A DNA stretch of 64,000 nucleotides from Pinus tabuliformis (Eukaryota; Streptophyta; Pinopsida; Pinales; Pinaceae). Below, piece after piece: positions 1 to 11,425 of the stretch. Below the pieces are notes generated by a model. It worked only from the letters and a program-made list of their open reading frames with translations, did no database searches and was not told the DNA's origin. Within the stretch, counting starts at the first letter, position 1; each line of letters opens with the position of its first letter. Location of the stretch: the NCBI GenBank assembly GCA_031772625.1, contig CM062815.1, forward strand, positions 607,679,918 to 607,743,917, read 5' to 3'. The translations under genes and the position numbers were made by a program.

Positions 1-3000
1 GTCATAGACATGTGTTTGGTACCAGACACTGAAGTTGTTTATATACTTACAAAACCACCCAAGTCACATGACATGATTAAATATAAGTTATTATATTCAT
101 TATATGACATGAGAGAGGTATCTACAAAGTTGTGTAAACAAATCGTAAATGAGATTACACAATACATCGTAAGTATTGTTATTTATTCTTGTATTTTGTG
201 TTATTTTAACTATCTCATTATATTTTTATAACTTAGTTTTTATTGACATATGATATTTTGTTTGATAGAATTTTGTTGAAAGTCTTTCAATTATATTGGG
301 AGGCATTCATTTCATAGAGCAAGATGTTATGAATGTTGTGAGCAGTTTCTACTCAGGGTCAGAAGAAGATATGGAAAACAAGAAAAAAGTAGTAATTCAT
401 GATGCTACAAAACCACATCCAAAGGATCGGAAAAAAATACCTCTAGTGGATAAATCTAGCAAAGGTAGACAGGTTACTTTTGAAGATGAGGAAGTTGAAA
501 TTGAAACTGAATAATATTTTGCCATTACTGAGGATGACATTAGAACTAATGTTAGAAAGGAGAAGAGCCATAAAAGAGAAAAGGTAACAATGCCCAAGAA
601 TGTCTCTGTTCTAGTTAATGATGAGAATGTTTAGAGGAAGAAACATGAAGTTGAACATTCTCAACTAGTCATTACCAACAGTGAATATTGTAGTGAAACT
701 TCAAAAGAAAGTAGGGAAATCATTACACCAGGATGTGATTTAGAGGATGGCATTATTAAAACAAAACAAAATTCCATTCGACAGAACTTGACAAAGAGAA
801 ACTCAATTGAGGGTGGTCGTACATTTCAGCTTTATGTGAGACAAATCTATAAGGAAAGTGAAGGACAATGTAAATATCAAATCAAAAAGCCACACCACTT
901 GCATGTTCACAACTTGAAGACATTAATGAGGTACAATCCATATGCTCATGTGGTTAATTATGTGCTTCTTGTTAATCCAGTTCAAGTTCCCAACAAAGAA
1001 ACATTTGATAAGTCAAAATGTTTTTAATACAATTATTATGTGCTTATGGGGAACTATTCTATAGAAGCTCAAAGACAATTGATGAATGAATACCCCAATA
1101 ACCGACATTTTGAAACTATGAAATGTATCATTTATGCTAGTTTATCAGATACAAAAGCAAATTTAATGGCATGGGATCATAATTTAGATAATGAGTATAG
1201 GATGTCTATGAATTTCATCCAAAGAGTTAGATTTATTCATACTGAATTTGAAGAAAAATGTAGTGGGGATAGGATAAATGTTACTATAGATTTCCGAAAG
1301 GAATGTTGTATGGAAATAGGCTATCAAATTGAGGAGAAAATTAATTCAAAAGGTGACAAAGTAAAGACTAATATGTTCAAAGGTATTGATAACATTTTCA
1401 AGTTGGCATTTAGAACTGGAGAGATATGGGAATTGATTAATGAGATTTTTAGCATGTGGGACAACATTGGCATCAAAACCTAGAAGGCCAAAAGGTCTAA
1501 ACCATTGATATGTAGCAACAGTAAATGAGGTCCTGAAATGAAGAAGCTTCCAGAAGATATGACTATCAGACCTTGGAGAGCATTGCAAGGATTGAAGGAT
1601 GAAAAACTATTCAAATAAATATTATCTCGTGTGAGGTCAAGGGAATTATCATTGTAGGAAATGTCTGAGGAATTTCAAAAGTAAATTTGTTGAATTATTT
1701 TTACTTATTTCTAGATTATAATTTTCTTTTAAATATAACATATTGTTCTTGGTAGTATTTGTTATACATATCATTATATTAAATTTTTTTACTTTATCTA
1801 TTTAGTCACAAAGTTTACATGAAAATACAAGAACAAATGGTTAAGTTGTTGATTGAAGATAGTTGGGATGATGTTGCATGCAACTATCCAGATTCAAGTT
1901 CTACACCAGCACTAATTTATTTTTTTTATCTTGCATTTAAAAAGGTATGTTGATTTATACATTCATTTTTATTCATCTGTATACTATTTTTATTTTACAA
2001 CTTAGACATATATTTGTTTATTTTATTAAAGATGAGGAAGCTTGCAAATGGAGCAACAGATTGTTTCAGGACCTTTATTGAAAAAATTAAGATCGAAAGA
2101 CTGAAGAAGCAGTGTCTTAGGAATGTTGAACTTGATCCAACTCTTACTAATTTCATTTGGAATGGGCTTGACACTATTCAATATCAAGTAATACAAGGCA
2201 ACTGTGAAGACATTTCTAAATGCATACCTAAAAGGGATTATGCCCTAGTTATTGCAGATATTCCCCATGGCTTCAATATCCCAAACATTGACTATGATAG
2301 TGACCCTTATATTTATCAAGCTCTTAGTAAAGTGGTTGCGGGATTTGTAGAAGTCACATAATCACCATTATGGATATTTGTGACATTTCATTTAGACACA
2401 TAATTGGAAATGTTATTGTCAAGCTTCAAGGGGAAACAAACTCAAGGTTGCAACTTACATGGTAAGACGTTGAAAATGTATGCTTGATTAATGTTAAAAA
2501 ATTCATTTATGTACAAGTTAGTTGAACTTTTACTATTTCATGTTACAGGAAAAAGTCAAATATTCTTCACTGTGAACATCAACCATTTATAAATGATTTT
2601 GAGTTCATCCATATTGATAGTTGGGCAAAAGATCATAGCTATATGTCTATGCTTTTTAATAAGGTAGATGGAAAGAGTCATAGCCAAGTACTGACTTATG
2701 ATGCTGTTGTGAAAAAACTAACATATAAAGACAAAGAAGCAAAAGGAGAGATAGTTAACATTTATCAAAAACCATAGTTATTGATTAACTATCTTATAAA
2801 CATATGTTCAAATGAAGGAGATTGGGTTCTGGATTTATTTTCTGGCTCAGGTAAGTTTTATTATATGGAATTGAATTTCAATATATTCTTTCTTAATTTA
2901 TATGTCATTATACTAATTTAATTCATTATTTCTTTTGTGCTTGATAAATAGGTACAAAACTAGCATTTGGCCTACAAAAAGGAATAAATTGCATTTCCAT

Positions 3001-3310
3001 TGAAAAAGATCCAGTACAGTGTAATTTTATTCAGCAAAGAATTAATTCTCTTCAATTTCTTCCATATGCAATGCAAGAAATTGGGTTGAATAAAGGGGAT
3101 TTTAGTGAATCACGTGTGGCAAAAAAGGCAAATGAACCTCAACCACCATTACATGGAATGATTGGAAAGGCATACATTGGGATATTCACATACATCAAAG
3201 ATCCATTAGAAGAGGAAAATGGGCAAAATGAAGCAGAAAATATTGTGGAAGAAGACAATGATGAAACTCTAGAGGATGAAGAGTTTGGATTACGTGATAT
3301 TGTTGATTAA
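1..3310 (+). pseudogene. ParB-like / beta-class N6-N4 DNA methyltransferase fusion, spliced and broken
   Basis: The left end is cut by the window. Exons I can follow: up to 170, 269-1680, 1806-1944, 2032-2461, 2549-2850, 2952-3310, with GT..AG introns and phases that join correctly. Residues coded at 900-1260 resemble a ParB/Srx fold: a VLMGNYSIEAQRQL stretch where ParB proteins have a GxHRxxA motif, then CIIYASLSDTKANLMAWDHN. Exons 2032-3310 match the permuted beta-class amino-methyltransferase order: motif IV region (IADIPHGF, 2251-2274), then a KP..LLINYLI helix and motif I (VLDLFSGSGT, split by the last intron), then IEKDPVQC. An acidic tail follows. Motif IV is DIPH, not DPPY/SPPY. In-frame stops lie at 512, 632, 1025, 1481, 1526, 1616, 1655 and 2775, with a frameshift near 2358, so this copy is dead. 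The methyltransferase call is strong; the ParB call is moderate. I know no named plant family for it. Confidence 0.72.
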
Positions 3311-3947
<637 letters not shown>

Positions 3948-4159
3948 GAAGAAGACCACTTCAAAAATTGTTAAATTTAGAAAATAATTATTCACATTTC
4001 ATACATTAGAAAATTTAAAGTCAAAAAATAGGTCTTTTAATAAAAGCGCATGATGCAGAATCAATACTTTTCAAAATCAACATGAAAATCACTAATATTC
4101 TAAAAAGTAATATACATAAAAAAATGTAAAGTGCCAAAAACTACACTAAAAACAAATAT

Positions 4160-7100
4160 GTGTATTCTGCATCGCCACTTTTCAAAATCGGGTCACTTTT
4201 TTGCTACCTCTATGAAATGGGTAACCGTGTCAATGCTCATTTCAAGGTTTACATTGTTGACATAGGAAAATTGTGTGAGTTCCATAAGAGCTCCACTCAC
4301 AATAGAAGTAAGTGTCACACTAAGCAGTCACTGGTGGCCGAGCTCAAGGCTTCCAAATCAGACGCAGGTTCTGACTCTGAATCAGAACCTGATAAGGGAA
4401 CTGACAAAGGGAATTAGATCATTGATGCGGAGCCCAGTGCCACCATGGCCACCACCAAAATCCAGAAGATTGAGCCTAAAGATCCAGAGGAGGGGGAACA
4501 CCTCTTCCACTCATAGATGTGGGTGAAGGGTTCTCCGTTGTAGTTCATTTTCAATAGTGGGAGCCAAAAGAACCTCATTTCAGTAGAGGTCATGAAGCAG
4601 TTGGGCCTAAATACTATAGCACATCCACATTCATACACCATCGAGTGGCTTCACCAAGGACGAGATCTTCGTGTTAGCCAACAGTGTCATCTTCTCTACA
4701 GAATCAAGCCCTTCACGGATGAGGTACCCTGTGACGTTTCTCCTCTTGATGTTTGTGATCTATTGTTAGGACAATTGTATTTGTGGAAGTGACATGATGT
4801 ACAAGAGTCTAGACCTCGCTTTACGATATGATACTGGAGGTAGCCCTGCCTACTGCCATCTCTTTGATCACTGGAAAGCAATGCAGTAAGATCATTTCCC
4901 ATACTAGGAATTTTTTTCCTTATCATTCGCCCCCAAAGCAAGAAGAAGGTTGTGGCCATGGCTTCTAGGAAGGGATCCTCTACACAACAGTAGTATATGG
5001 ACAAAGTCGTGGAGGAGTACAAGGATATTTTCACCTCACCCACAAGGGTATATGTGGACTATCACGTCAAGCACTCCATTGATCTAACCTAGGGTGTGCC
5101 ACTACCAATGCATCGATCTATTGATGCTCTATTATAGAGAATGATGAGATCAAGAGGAAGATTTAGGAACTATTATAGAAAGGTCACATTAGGCCAATCT
5201 CATCATGTTGTGGGAACCTAATTGTATTGGTACAAAAGAAGGATGGGACCTGGAGGCTCTATATTGACTCTTCGGTGCTGAATAAGACCATTGTCCAAAA
5301 TAGGCACCCAATCATGCGGATTGATGACCTTTTGGAGGAGATCAAGGGGGTCAAATATTTCAGAAAGATTGAATTGAAGTCATGTTATCACCAAGTTCCT
5401 ATCGAACCCTTTGATGTGTGGAAGACTGCCTTCAAATCCAAGGAGGGCCTTTTCGAATCGTTGGTCATTTCATTTGGATTGACAAATGCCCCTGCAACCT
5501 TCATGATACTAATGGAAGACATCTTGTGACCCTTCACCAATGCATTCGTGGTGGTGTATTTAGATGACATATTGATCTTCAGTTAGAGTTGGGAAGAGCA
5601 CCTCCACCATATTCGACAAATCCTTCAAACCTTGCGCCAACACAAGATGTATGCTAACTTGGAGAAATGCACATTTGGCCTAACCCAGGTTCAATATCTG
5701 GGGTACATCATTGATGAGAAGGGTGTACATGAGGACCCATCTAGGGTACAAGTCATTTAGGATTGGCCAACCCTAACCACTCTAATAGAGCTCTGTAGCT
5801 TTTTGGGTCTTTCTAATTTCTATCGTAGGTTCATGTTGGGGTTCTCTCATATCACTTGGCCTTTAAATCAAGTCACCAAGGGCAGAGCAAAAGAAAAATT
5901 TTATTGGTCGGAAACCCAACAACAAGTGTTCTTCGAGTTGAAGAATCGGCTTTGTTCTACACCAGTGCTCACATTACCAGACCTACAACAACCATTTGAG
6001 ATTGAGACAAATGCCTCCAACTATGCTATTGGTGTGGTTTTTACTCAGCATGGGCATCCAGTGGCTTACCATAGTGACACACTTTTAGACACAATCTGAA
6101 AGTACGTCACTTACGACAAAGAAATGTATTCCATTGTGCAGGCCTGTCGTCAATGAAAGCATTACATTATGGGGAAGGAAATGGTCATCCACATAGACCA
6201 CTAACCTCTATAGTTTATACAGAGATAAGGGAAGTTGTAGAACGATCATCATTAGAAATGGTCCACCTATATGCAACAGTTGTAATTGAACATTAAGTAT
6301 AAGAAGGGAAACACTAATAATGTTGTTGATTGTCTCAGCCGACCACTGGTCATGGCGTTGATAATTGTGCTCGACTCCTGTGGGAACGAGACATTGGGGT
6401 GGCCACATATTTACAAGAGCGATCTAGAATTCCACAGCATATACCAGACACACCTGGAAGGGAAGCAAGTTCCAAATTTTCACCTTCAAGATGCATTGTT
6501 ATGCCACCTGGGACACATCTATGTTCATTCAAGTGAGTGTGCCAAGATGATTTTGGAGGTTCACTACAGTCAGGTTGCTAGATATTTTGGAGTAGAGAAA
6601 ACAGTGGTGCTATTGCAGAAGTATTTTTGTTGGCCTAAACTTCATGAGGATGTTGGGAAGTACATTAGATCCTGCAACACTTGTGCCATTGCCAAAGTAA
6701 CCATCAAGAAGAAAGGCCTATATACTACTCTACCTACTCCTAGTTGGCCTTGGGAATCTATCTCCATGGATTACATGTCGGGCCTTCCTTCTACAAAGCA
6801 TGGCAATGAGCACATTTTCGTGGTCGTCGACAGATTCTCTAAGATGGCCATCATGGTGTCCTGCAAGAGGAGTATCATGACAAAGGCCACTGCTAAGCTC
6901 TTATTTGAGTGAGTATGGGTACACTTTGGCATCCCACAGTCCATTGTCTCAGATCAGGAAAGCAGATTCCTAAGTGAATTTTGGTCAATTCTCTGGTCGA
7001 TGCTAGATACAAAACTTACTAAGTCCACAACTTTCCATCCCTAAATTGATGGCCAAATAGAAGTTGTCAACGGGATGATCATATACATTCTGCGCATGTA

Positions 7101-7869
7101 CAATGCAAAACATCCATGCACATGGGATGAAAGTCTCCTCTATGTCTAACGCAACTACAGTAGAGCTCTCCATAGCTTAAAAGTCCACATCCCCTTTCAG
7201 GTAGGGCTGAGATTTCAGCCATTATGCCACATTGATGTGGCCATACTATTTGCAGCCACTCAGGTTGATTTGGCTCATGTTTAGTCTGAAGCTAAAAGCG
7301 ATAAAAACTTCATTGAGAGCATTCAACAAATCTGCCAACACGTCCATGATATATTGGACACAACAAATGCTAAGTACAAGCAATGCCATGATCATCATTG
7401 AGTGTCGCACAAGTTCTAGGTGGGCAACAATGTTTGGCTACATTTGCAAAAGAAGTGCCTTGTTGGACCCCACCGGAAGCTTCGCCTACTCCTATATGGG
7501 CCATACACCATCACCAATGCCATCAGTGACAATGTCTTCGAGCTCAACATCCCACCATTCCTTGGTCTGCACCCAGCGTTCAATGTAGATTGCCTTCAGC
7601 CATACTTTCCACCACTGTTGGACACATTTGACATTGAAGAACAACTCACACCAACAGAGCTCAATGCGGACTCTATGGAATAGGCCACAACTTATCAGAT
7701 CATGGACACACAAATCAAGAACACTCGACAATATAGGATACAACTATATCAAGTTGTCAAATTAGGCCAACTCCTTCACCAGGACAAGTGGTTCACAAGG
7801 GACCAAGTTCAACAGAAATTTCCTCACCTCATGGAGGCTCTGCACGCAATGGGGACCATTACTTCCTAA
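4160..7869 (+). pseudogene. Ty3/gypsy gag-pol polyprotein remnant
   Basis: Decayed polyprotein in the order gag zinc-knuckle region, protease, RT, RNase H, integrase, C-terminal domain. The knuckle-like CEFHKSSTHNRSKCHTK is at about 4270-4340. Protease-like sequence follows to about 4800. RT lies about 5220-5780, with YLDD coded at 5557-5568. RNase H is about 5860-6350. The integrase zinc finger is near 6560-6710, with the second His read as Tyr (ARYFG). The DDE residues are still recognisable (SMDYMSG, SDQESRF, IDGQIEVVN). The C-terminal half ends with a stop near 7869, followed by a purine run AAGGGGGGATGA that could be a polypurine tract. Many in-frame stops and frameshifts occur. I see no 5' LTR, so the element is truncated or scrambled upstream. 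It belongs to a different lineage from elements G, E and F. Confidence 0.88.
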
Positions 7870-8474
7870 GGGGGGATGAATGATCCAGGTGGATATTGGT
7901 GGCCACCCACCTATTCCACCTAGACCCCCTAGTTAATTTCATCTATTTCCTTGTTCATTTTAGCATTTACTATTTTGAGCAGTTTTTCGGGTCCTGAACT
8001 TCCGGAGCAATTTTCACCCCCTAAACGACATTTTTTTGGGGTCCCCAAGAGAAAAGAGCTTTGACATAGCAATTATACTTCATAACAGTTAGGAGTATTT
8101 CAGATTTCATAAGAGCCATGACACAATAAATATTGTTTGCTACAATGAAAGGTGCATCGAAGTTCGATGGAAATATGATTGTTAAAAAGGAAACTTGCCG
8201 TTGGAGGAGCGGAAAATTTTATTTATGGAAACATGTTGGCAAGGATCTATGGGTATTTATGCATATAATAAAAAAAATCTGAGAAATATCTAAGATAATA
8301 ATGGGTTTAGAAAACTAGGAGAGGTATAAAAGGCCACGTCTCGCTAAGATTTTGGCACTTTGCTATCTAAGAGCTCAAAAATCGCTAAGTATTGATAAAT
8401 TGCAGAAGTTGCACTGCTGCATGAACATTGAAGATATCATCTGCATATTTAAATAGAGAGGTATAGAGGAGATT
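7870..8474 (+). other. LTR- or leader-like sequence between two decayed elements
   Basis: Follows the polypurine-like run of the gypsy remnant and precedes the next decayed reading frame. It holds a TATA-like TATAAAAGG near 8326, so it may be the 3' LTR of the upstream element or the promoter/leader of the downstream one. No second copy was found in the window to define LTR ends. Confidence 0.3.
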
Positions 8475-10371
8475 ATGGAAGATACAACACCATCTGGTAC
8501 ACCTGTAACATCACCTCTCACGCAGTGAATATCGCCAAGGAAGAAACCAACTCAGGAGTAGAGAACAAAGAAGAAGCAAGATAAGAAGCCTAAGAAGCAT
8601 GTTGAACCACAGCCAAAACCCCAATCTGTAAGTGACAACGAAGAAGAAGCAAAATAATAAGAGATGGAGACAAAGAGTGCAACAATTCTGTCCCTGCTAC
8701 CACCATATTTACCACCTAGGAAACCCAACACCAAACCAGTCAAAGACTCCAAGGATGTGAAGTATGGCACATTTACACCATTTCTACCAGAGAAAATACC
8801 ATTTGAAGGAGAATTTATCAGAAAAATCCCATAGTTGAAGTTTGAGGACTACAACTTCAATGACCATAAAAAATACCCACAGTTCACACCAAGAAGGTAG
8901 TTGAAGTAGGTCCATTACCTAGAGAATGGAGTGACAATATTGGAACCACATCAGTGGGTGAAAGGGTTGGAGCAATTAGGCTTACTGAACATGCTAAATA
9001 TGTCGCACTTTGGTAGAAGTACACCTAACATAGCCTGCGTAAGACAATTTCTCGTGCTGGTGCATGACGGATGCCTCTAGATGGGAAAGAGGATCCCCAT
9101 TGATGAGATGTTAATATGGCGGATTACCAGGTTACCATACCGAGGAAGGGAACTCGCTGAAGAGTTCATGGGTATGAATCAGGACAAAGTAATAGCACTG
9201 AAGGAGAAGTTTGAATTGGTCAAGAAAACATGAGGCTACGATATAAATTTGATCAGTGACCAAGAAGTATGCTTCACTGAGCATATCTTAGCAAGGAATA
9301 TTATGTGAAAATTCCGAGTCAATGAAGTCCCCACAATAGTTTTTTCCCTAGTTGTGCAGTGCAACAATGGGGTCTAGTACAATTGGGTCAGATATCTATA
9401 TAGAGAATTCCTGAAAGATTGTCAGAAAGCTCAAAAGGAAGGTAAGTCCTTTTATTACGCATGGTTGATTGTGATCATAACAAATTCAGCATGGAAGGAG
9501 CTGAAGGATTTGCCGTTTCCTCTGGTAGAAGAAGACGTGTGTGAAGTTGTGCAGTTTGCCTCACTTTGGAATACCAAGGAGACATCGTGAGCATAGGATA
9601 ACAAAATATTTTTTGTCTGGTATCACATGGATTTACATATGTTGGTAAATCAGCACCCTAGATTGTCACCAAGCTTGTACCAGCAATATAAGTTTGTTGC
9701 GAAGTTCAAAGAAGACTTTCATAGGATCTATATATAGGATCGAAAGGATACAATGAAGACATGGCATCCTTTGCCATACTTAGTCACCGAAGATGATCTT
9801 GTGACATTAATACAATAGTGGCCCACAAAATGGATGACTGCAATGGAGAAAGATGCAAGAGATAGTGAAATAGAGAAGAAAGCTTCGCAGCATGGGGAAT
9901 GAAGTGAAAAGGATAAAGAAAAGGATGAATAGGAGCAAGAACAAGAGTAGGATAATGACAAAAAGAATACTAGGAAGTAGATAGAGACAAAACAAGGAAA
10001 TATGAAGATGCAGAGCGGAGCTTCACTGAGGAGCACAAAGAAGGAGAAAGAAGATAAATCCAAGGGTGCAATGCCACTGGTTCTTACTGATGGGGACCTA
10101 GATGAAATTTGGGAGAAAATTTAAGAAGTCACAATGGAGACACGGAACAAAATAGAGGATAGCTACAACCCACTCTTGATAGGTGTTGAGTAGAGTATTG
10201 CATAACTGAAAATATTGGCACAAACATCGAGACAACTAGTGTAGATATGCGAGGGACTCCAACCAGAAACACTAATAGAGACAACATTTGGGATGAGGAT
10301 AATTTGGATACCTACTGGAGCTCTGCACCTTGACTCTGTCGAAGTCAAGAAGTAGGCAAAAGGTTGGGATC
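8475..10371 (+). pseudogene. Decayed gag-like / plant-transposon-like long reading frame, left part
   Basis: From the ATG at 8475 one frame stays readable for about 1.9 kb but holds more than 20 stops, mostly TAG, TGA and TAA at sites where Gln, Trp or Arg would fit. The predicted product starts with a Pro/Lys-rich segment (LLPPYLPPRKPNTKPVKDSK). A globular part follows near 8900-9600 (HWVKGLEQLGLLN-type and RIPIDEMLIWRITRLPYRGREL-type stretches), then a Lys/Glu-rich charged region. The globular part reminds me of gag-like 'putative plant transposon protein' domains, but I cannot name the family with confidence. Element G is inserted at 10372, and the frame resumes at 20363. Confidence 0.5.
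10367..10371. repeat. Target-site duplication GGATC, left copy of element G
   Basis: GGATC directly precedes the TGTTACAC start of the 5' LTR. The same five bases follow the ...GTGTGACA end of the 3' LTR at 20363-20367. This shows one clean insertion into the decayed frame. Confidence 0.95.
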
Positions 10372-11425
10372 TGTTACACTAAAAAATGTCACCTTGACTA
10401 CTTACAGTTAGTATGGCTCAAATCAACAGTCATGCTACCCTCTTAGGCAAGTCTCATGCCTCTGTTATCCATCTCAAACTCAAAGAAGAGAGAAAGTCTT
10501 GTAAAAACTATGTTTATCTCTGGGGTCGCAGGTTCTCTCTAGCCTTACCTGCGGGGACGCTGACCATGTTCACAAAAGCTGCGTCCATGGACGCTCTGTA
10601 TGTTAAGGGACAGGTGCGTCCCTCTGTAAAAGGCAAAATGCGCGAGTTTTATCTTGAAAAAGTTACTTGTGGTTACTTCTAGAACATTCTAGAGGTCGGT
10701 TTGATGAAATGGATGCGCCTCCAGTTGGTTCATGTATCTCTATTAAGGGGGAACTTATCCCATCAATAAGGGAGCTATCCCACCCAAAGAGGGGGATGAT
10801 CCCATTGATAGTGGACCTGAATAACCTCTTTACAGCACTATAAATAAAGGCATTGAGCCAGAAGGAGAGGAGGTTGGAGCTATACATTTTCTTTGGGTAA
10901 ATGCTGCAGGATTTAGGTCTTCCATTAGAGCCTTTGTGAGGAGAGATTGTCTTTACTTGATTCTACTTGGAAGAGGGTGAGCTTTGTCAAAGTAGAGGAA
11001 AACCCTTGATGGACCCTGGGAGGAACTTGCACAACACCAAGGCCAGGTTGTAAGAGTTTCTTTGTTTCGTTATTAATACAAACTGGTTTATTTTTCTCAA
11101 TAGCTTGTGTTAATGAGTTATTTCATGTGTTCCTTGGTCTGCATGTTGAATATATGTTTTATTATATGAAATGCAAGTGCTTGGTAATTGTTTGATTGTT
11201 TGTGGTTGCAGGAATTGACTTGAAGGAGGAGCTCATCCGGATCGTCAAGAACGGACTTCAACAACAACGTTTTGGAATAAGGTAAGCCTAAACACTTGTA
11301 GTTTTCATGTTGTAAAAGGTGTATTTAGAGAAAGATCACTCCATTTTGTCTTGTTTGTCATTAGAACGTCTTAGACTTCTAGGAAGGTCAGTCGTGTCCG
11401 CACCCTTGACAAATTCCGTGTGACA
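10372..11425 (+). repeat. 5' LTR of element G
   Basis: Begins TGTTACACTAAAAAATG and ends GTGTGACA. It matches 19309-20362 over the full 1054 bp with three differences seen. It holds a TATA-like box at 10838-10847, a stem with arms CGCAGGT (10527-10533) and ACCTGCG (10547-10553), and a 14-bp palindrome GCGTCCATGGACGC at 10581-10594. The short open frame at 10413-10682 is identical in both LTRs and is not evidence of a gene. Confidence 0.97.
10838..10847 (+). promoter_or_regulatory. TATA-like box in the 5' LTR of G
   Basis: CTATAAATAA followed by an AG-rich stretch, in a position suited to the U3 promoter. The same site is at 19775-19784 in the 3' LTR. Confidence 0.6.

Noticed and set aside
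10413-10887. Two short open frames (89 and 74 codons) found twice, here and at 19350-19824
   Set aside because: They lie in the LTRs and are identical only because the LTRs are identical; no domain is visible.
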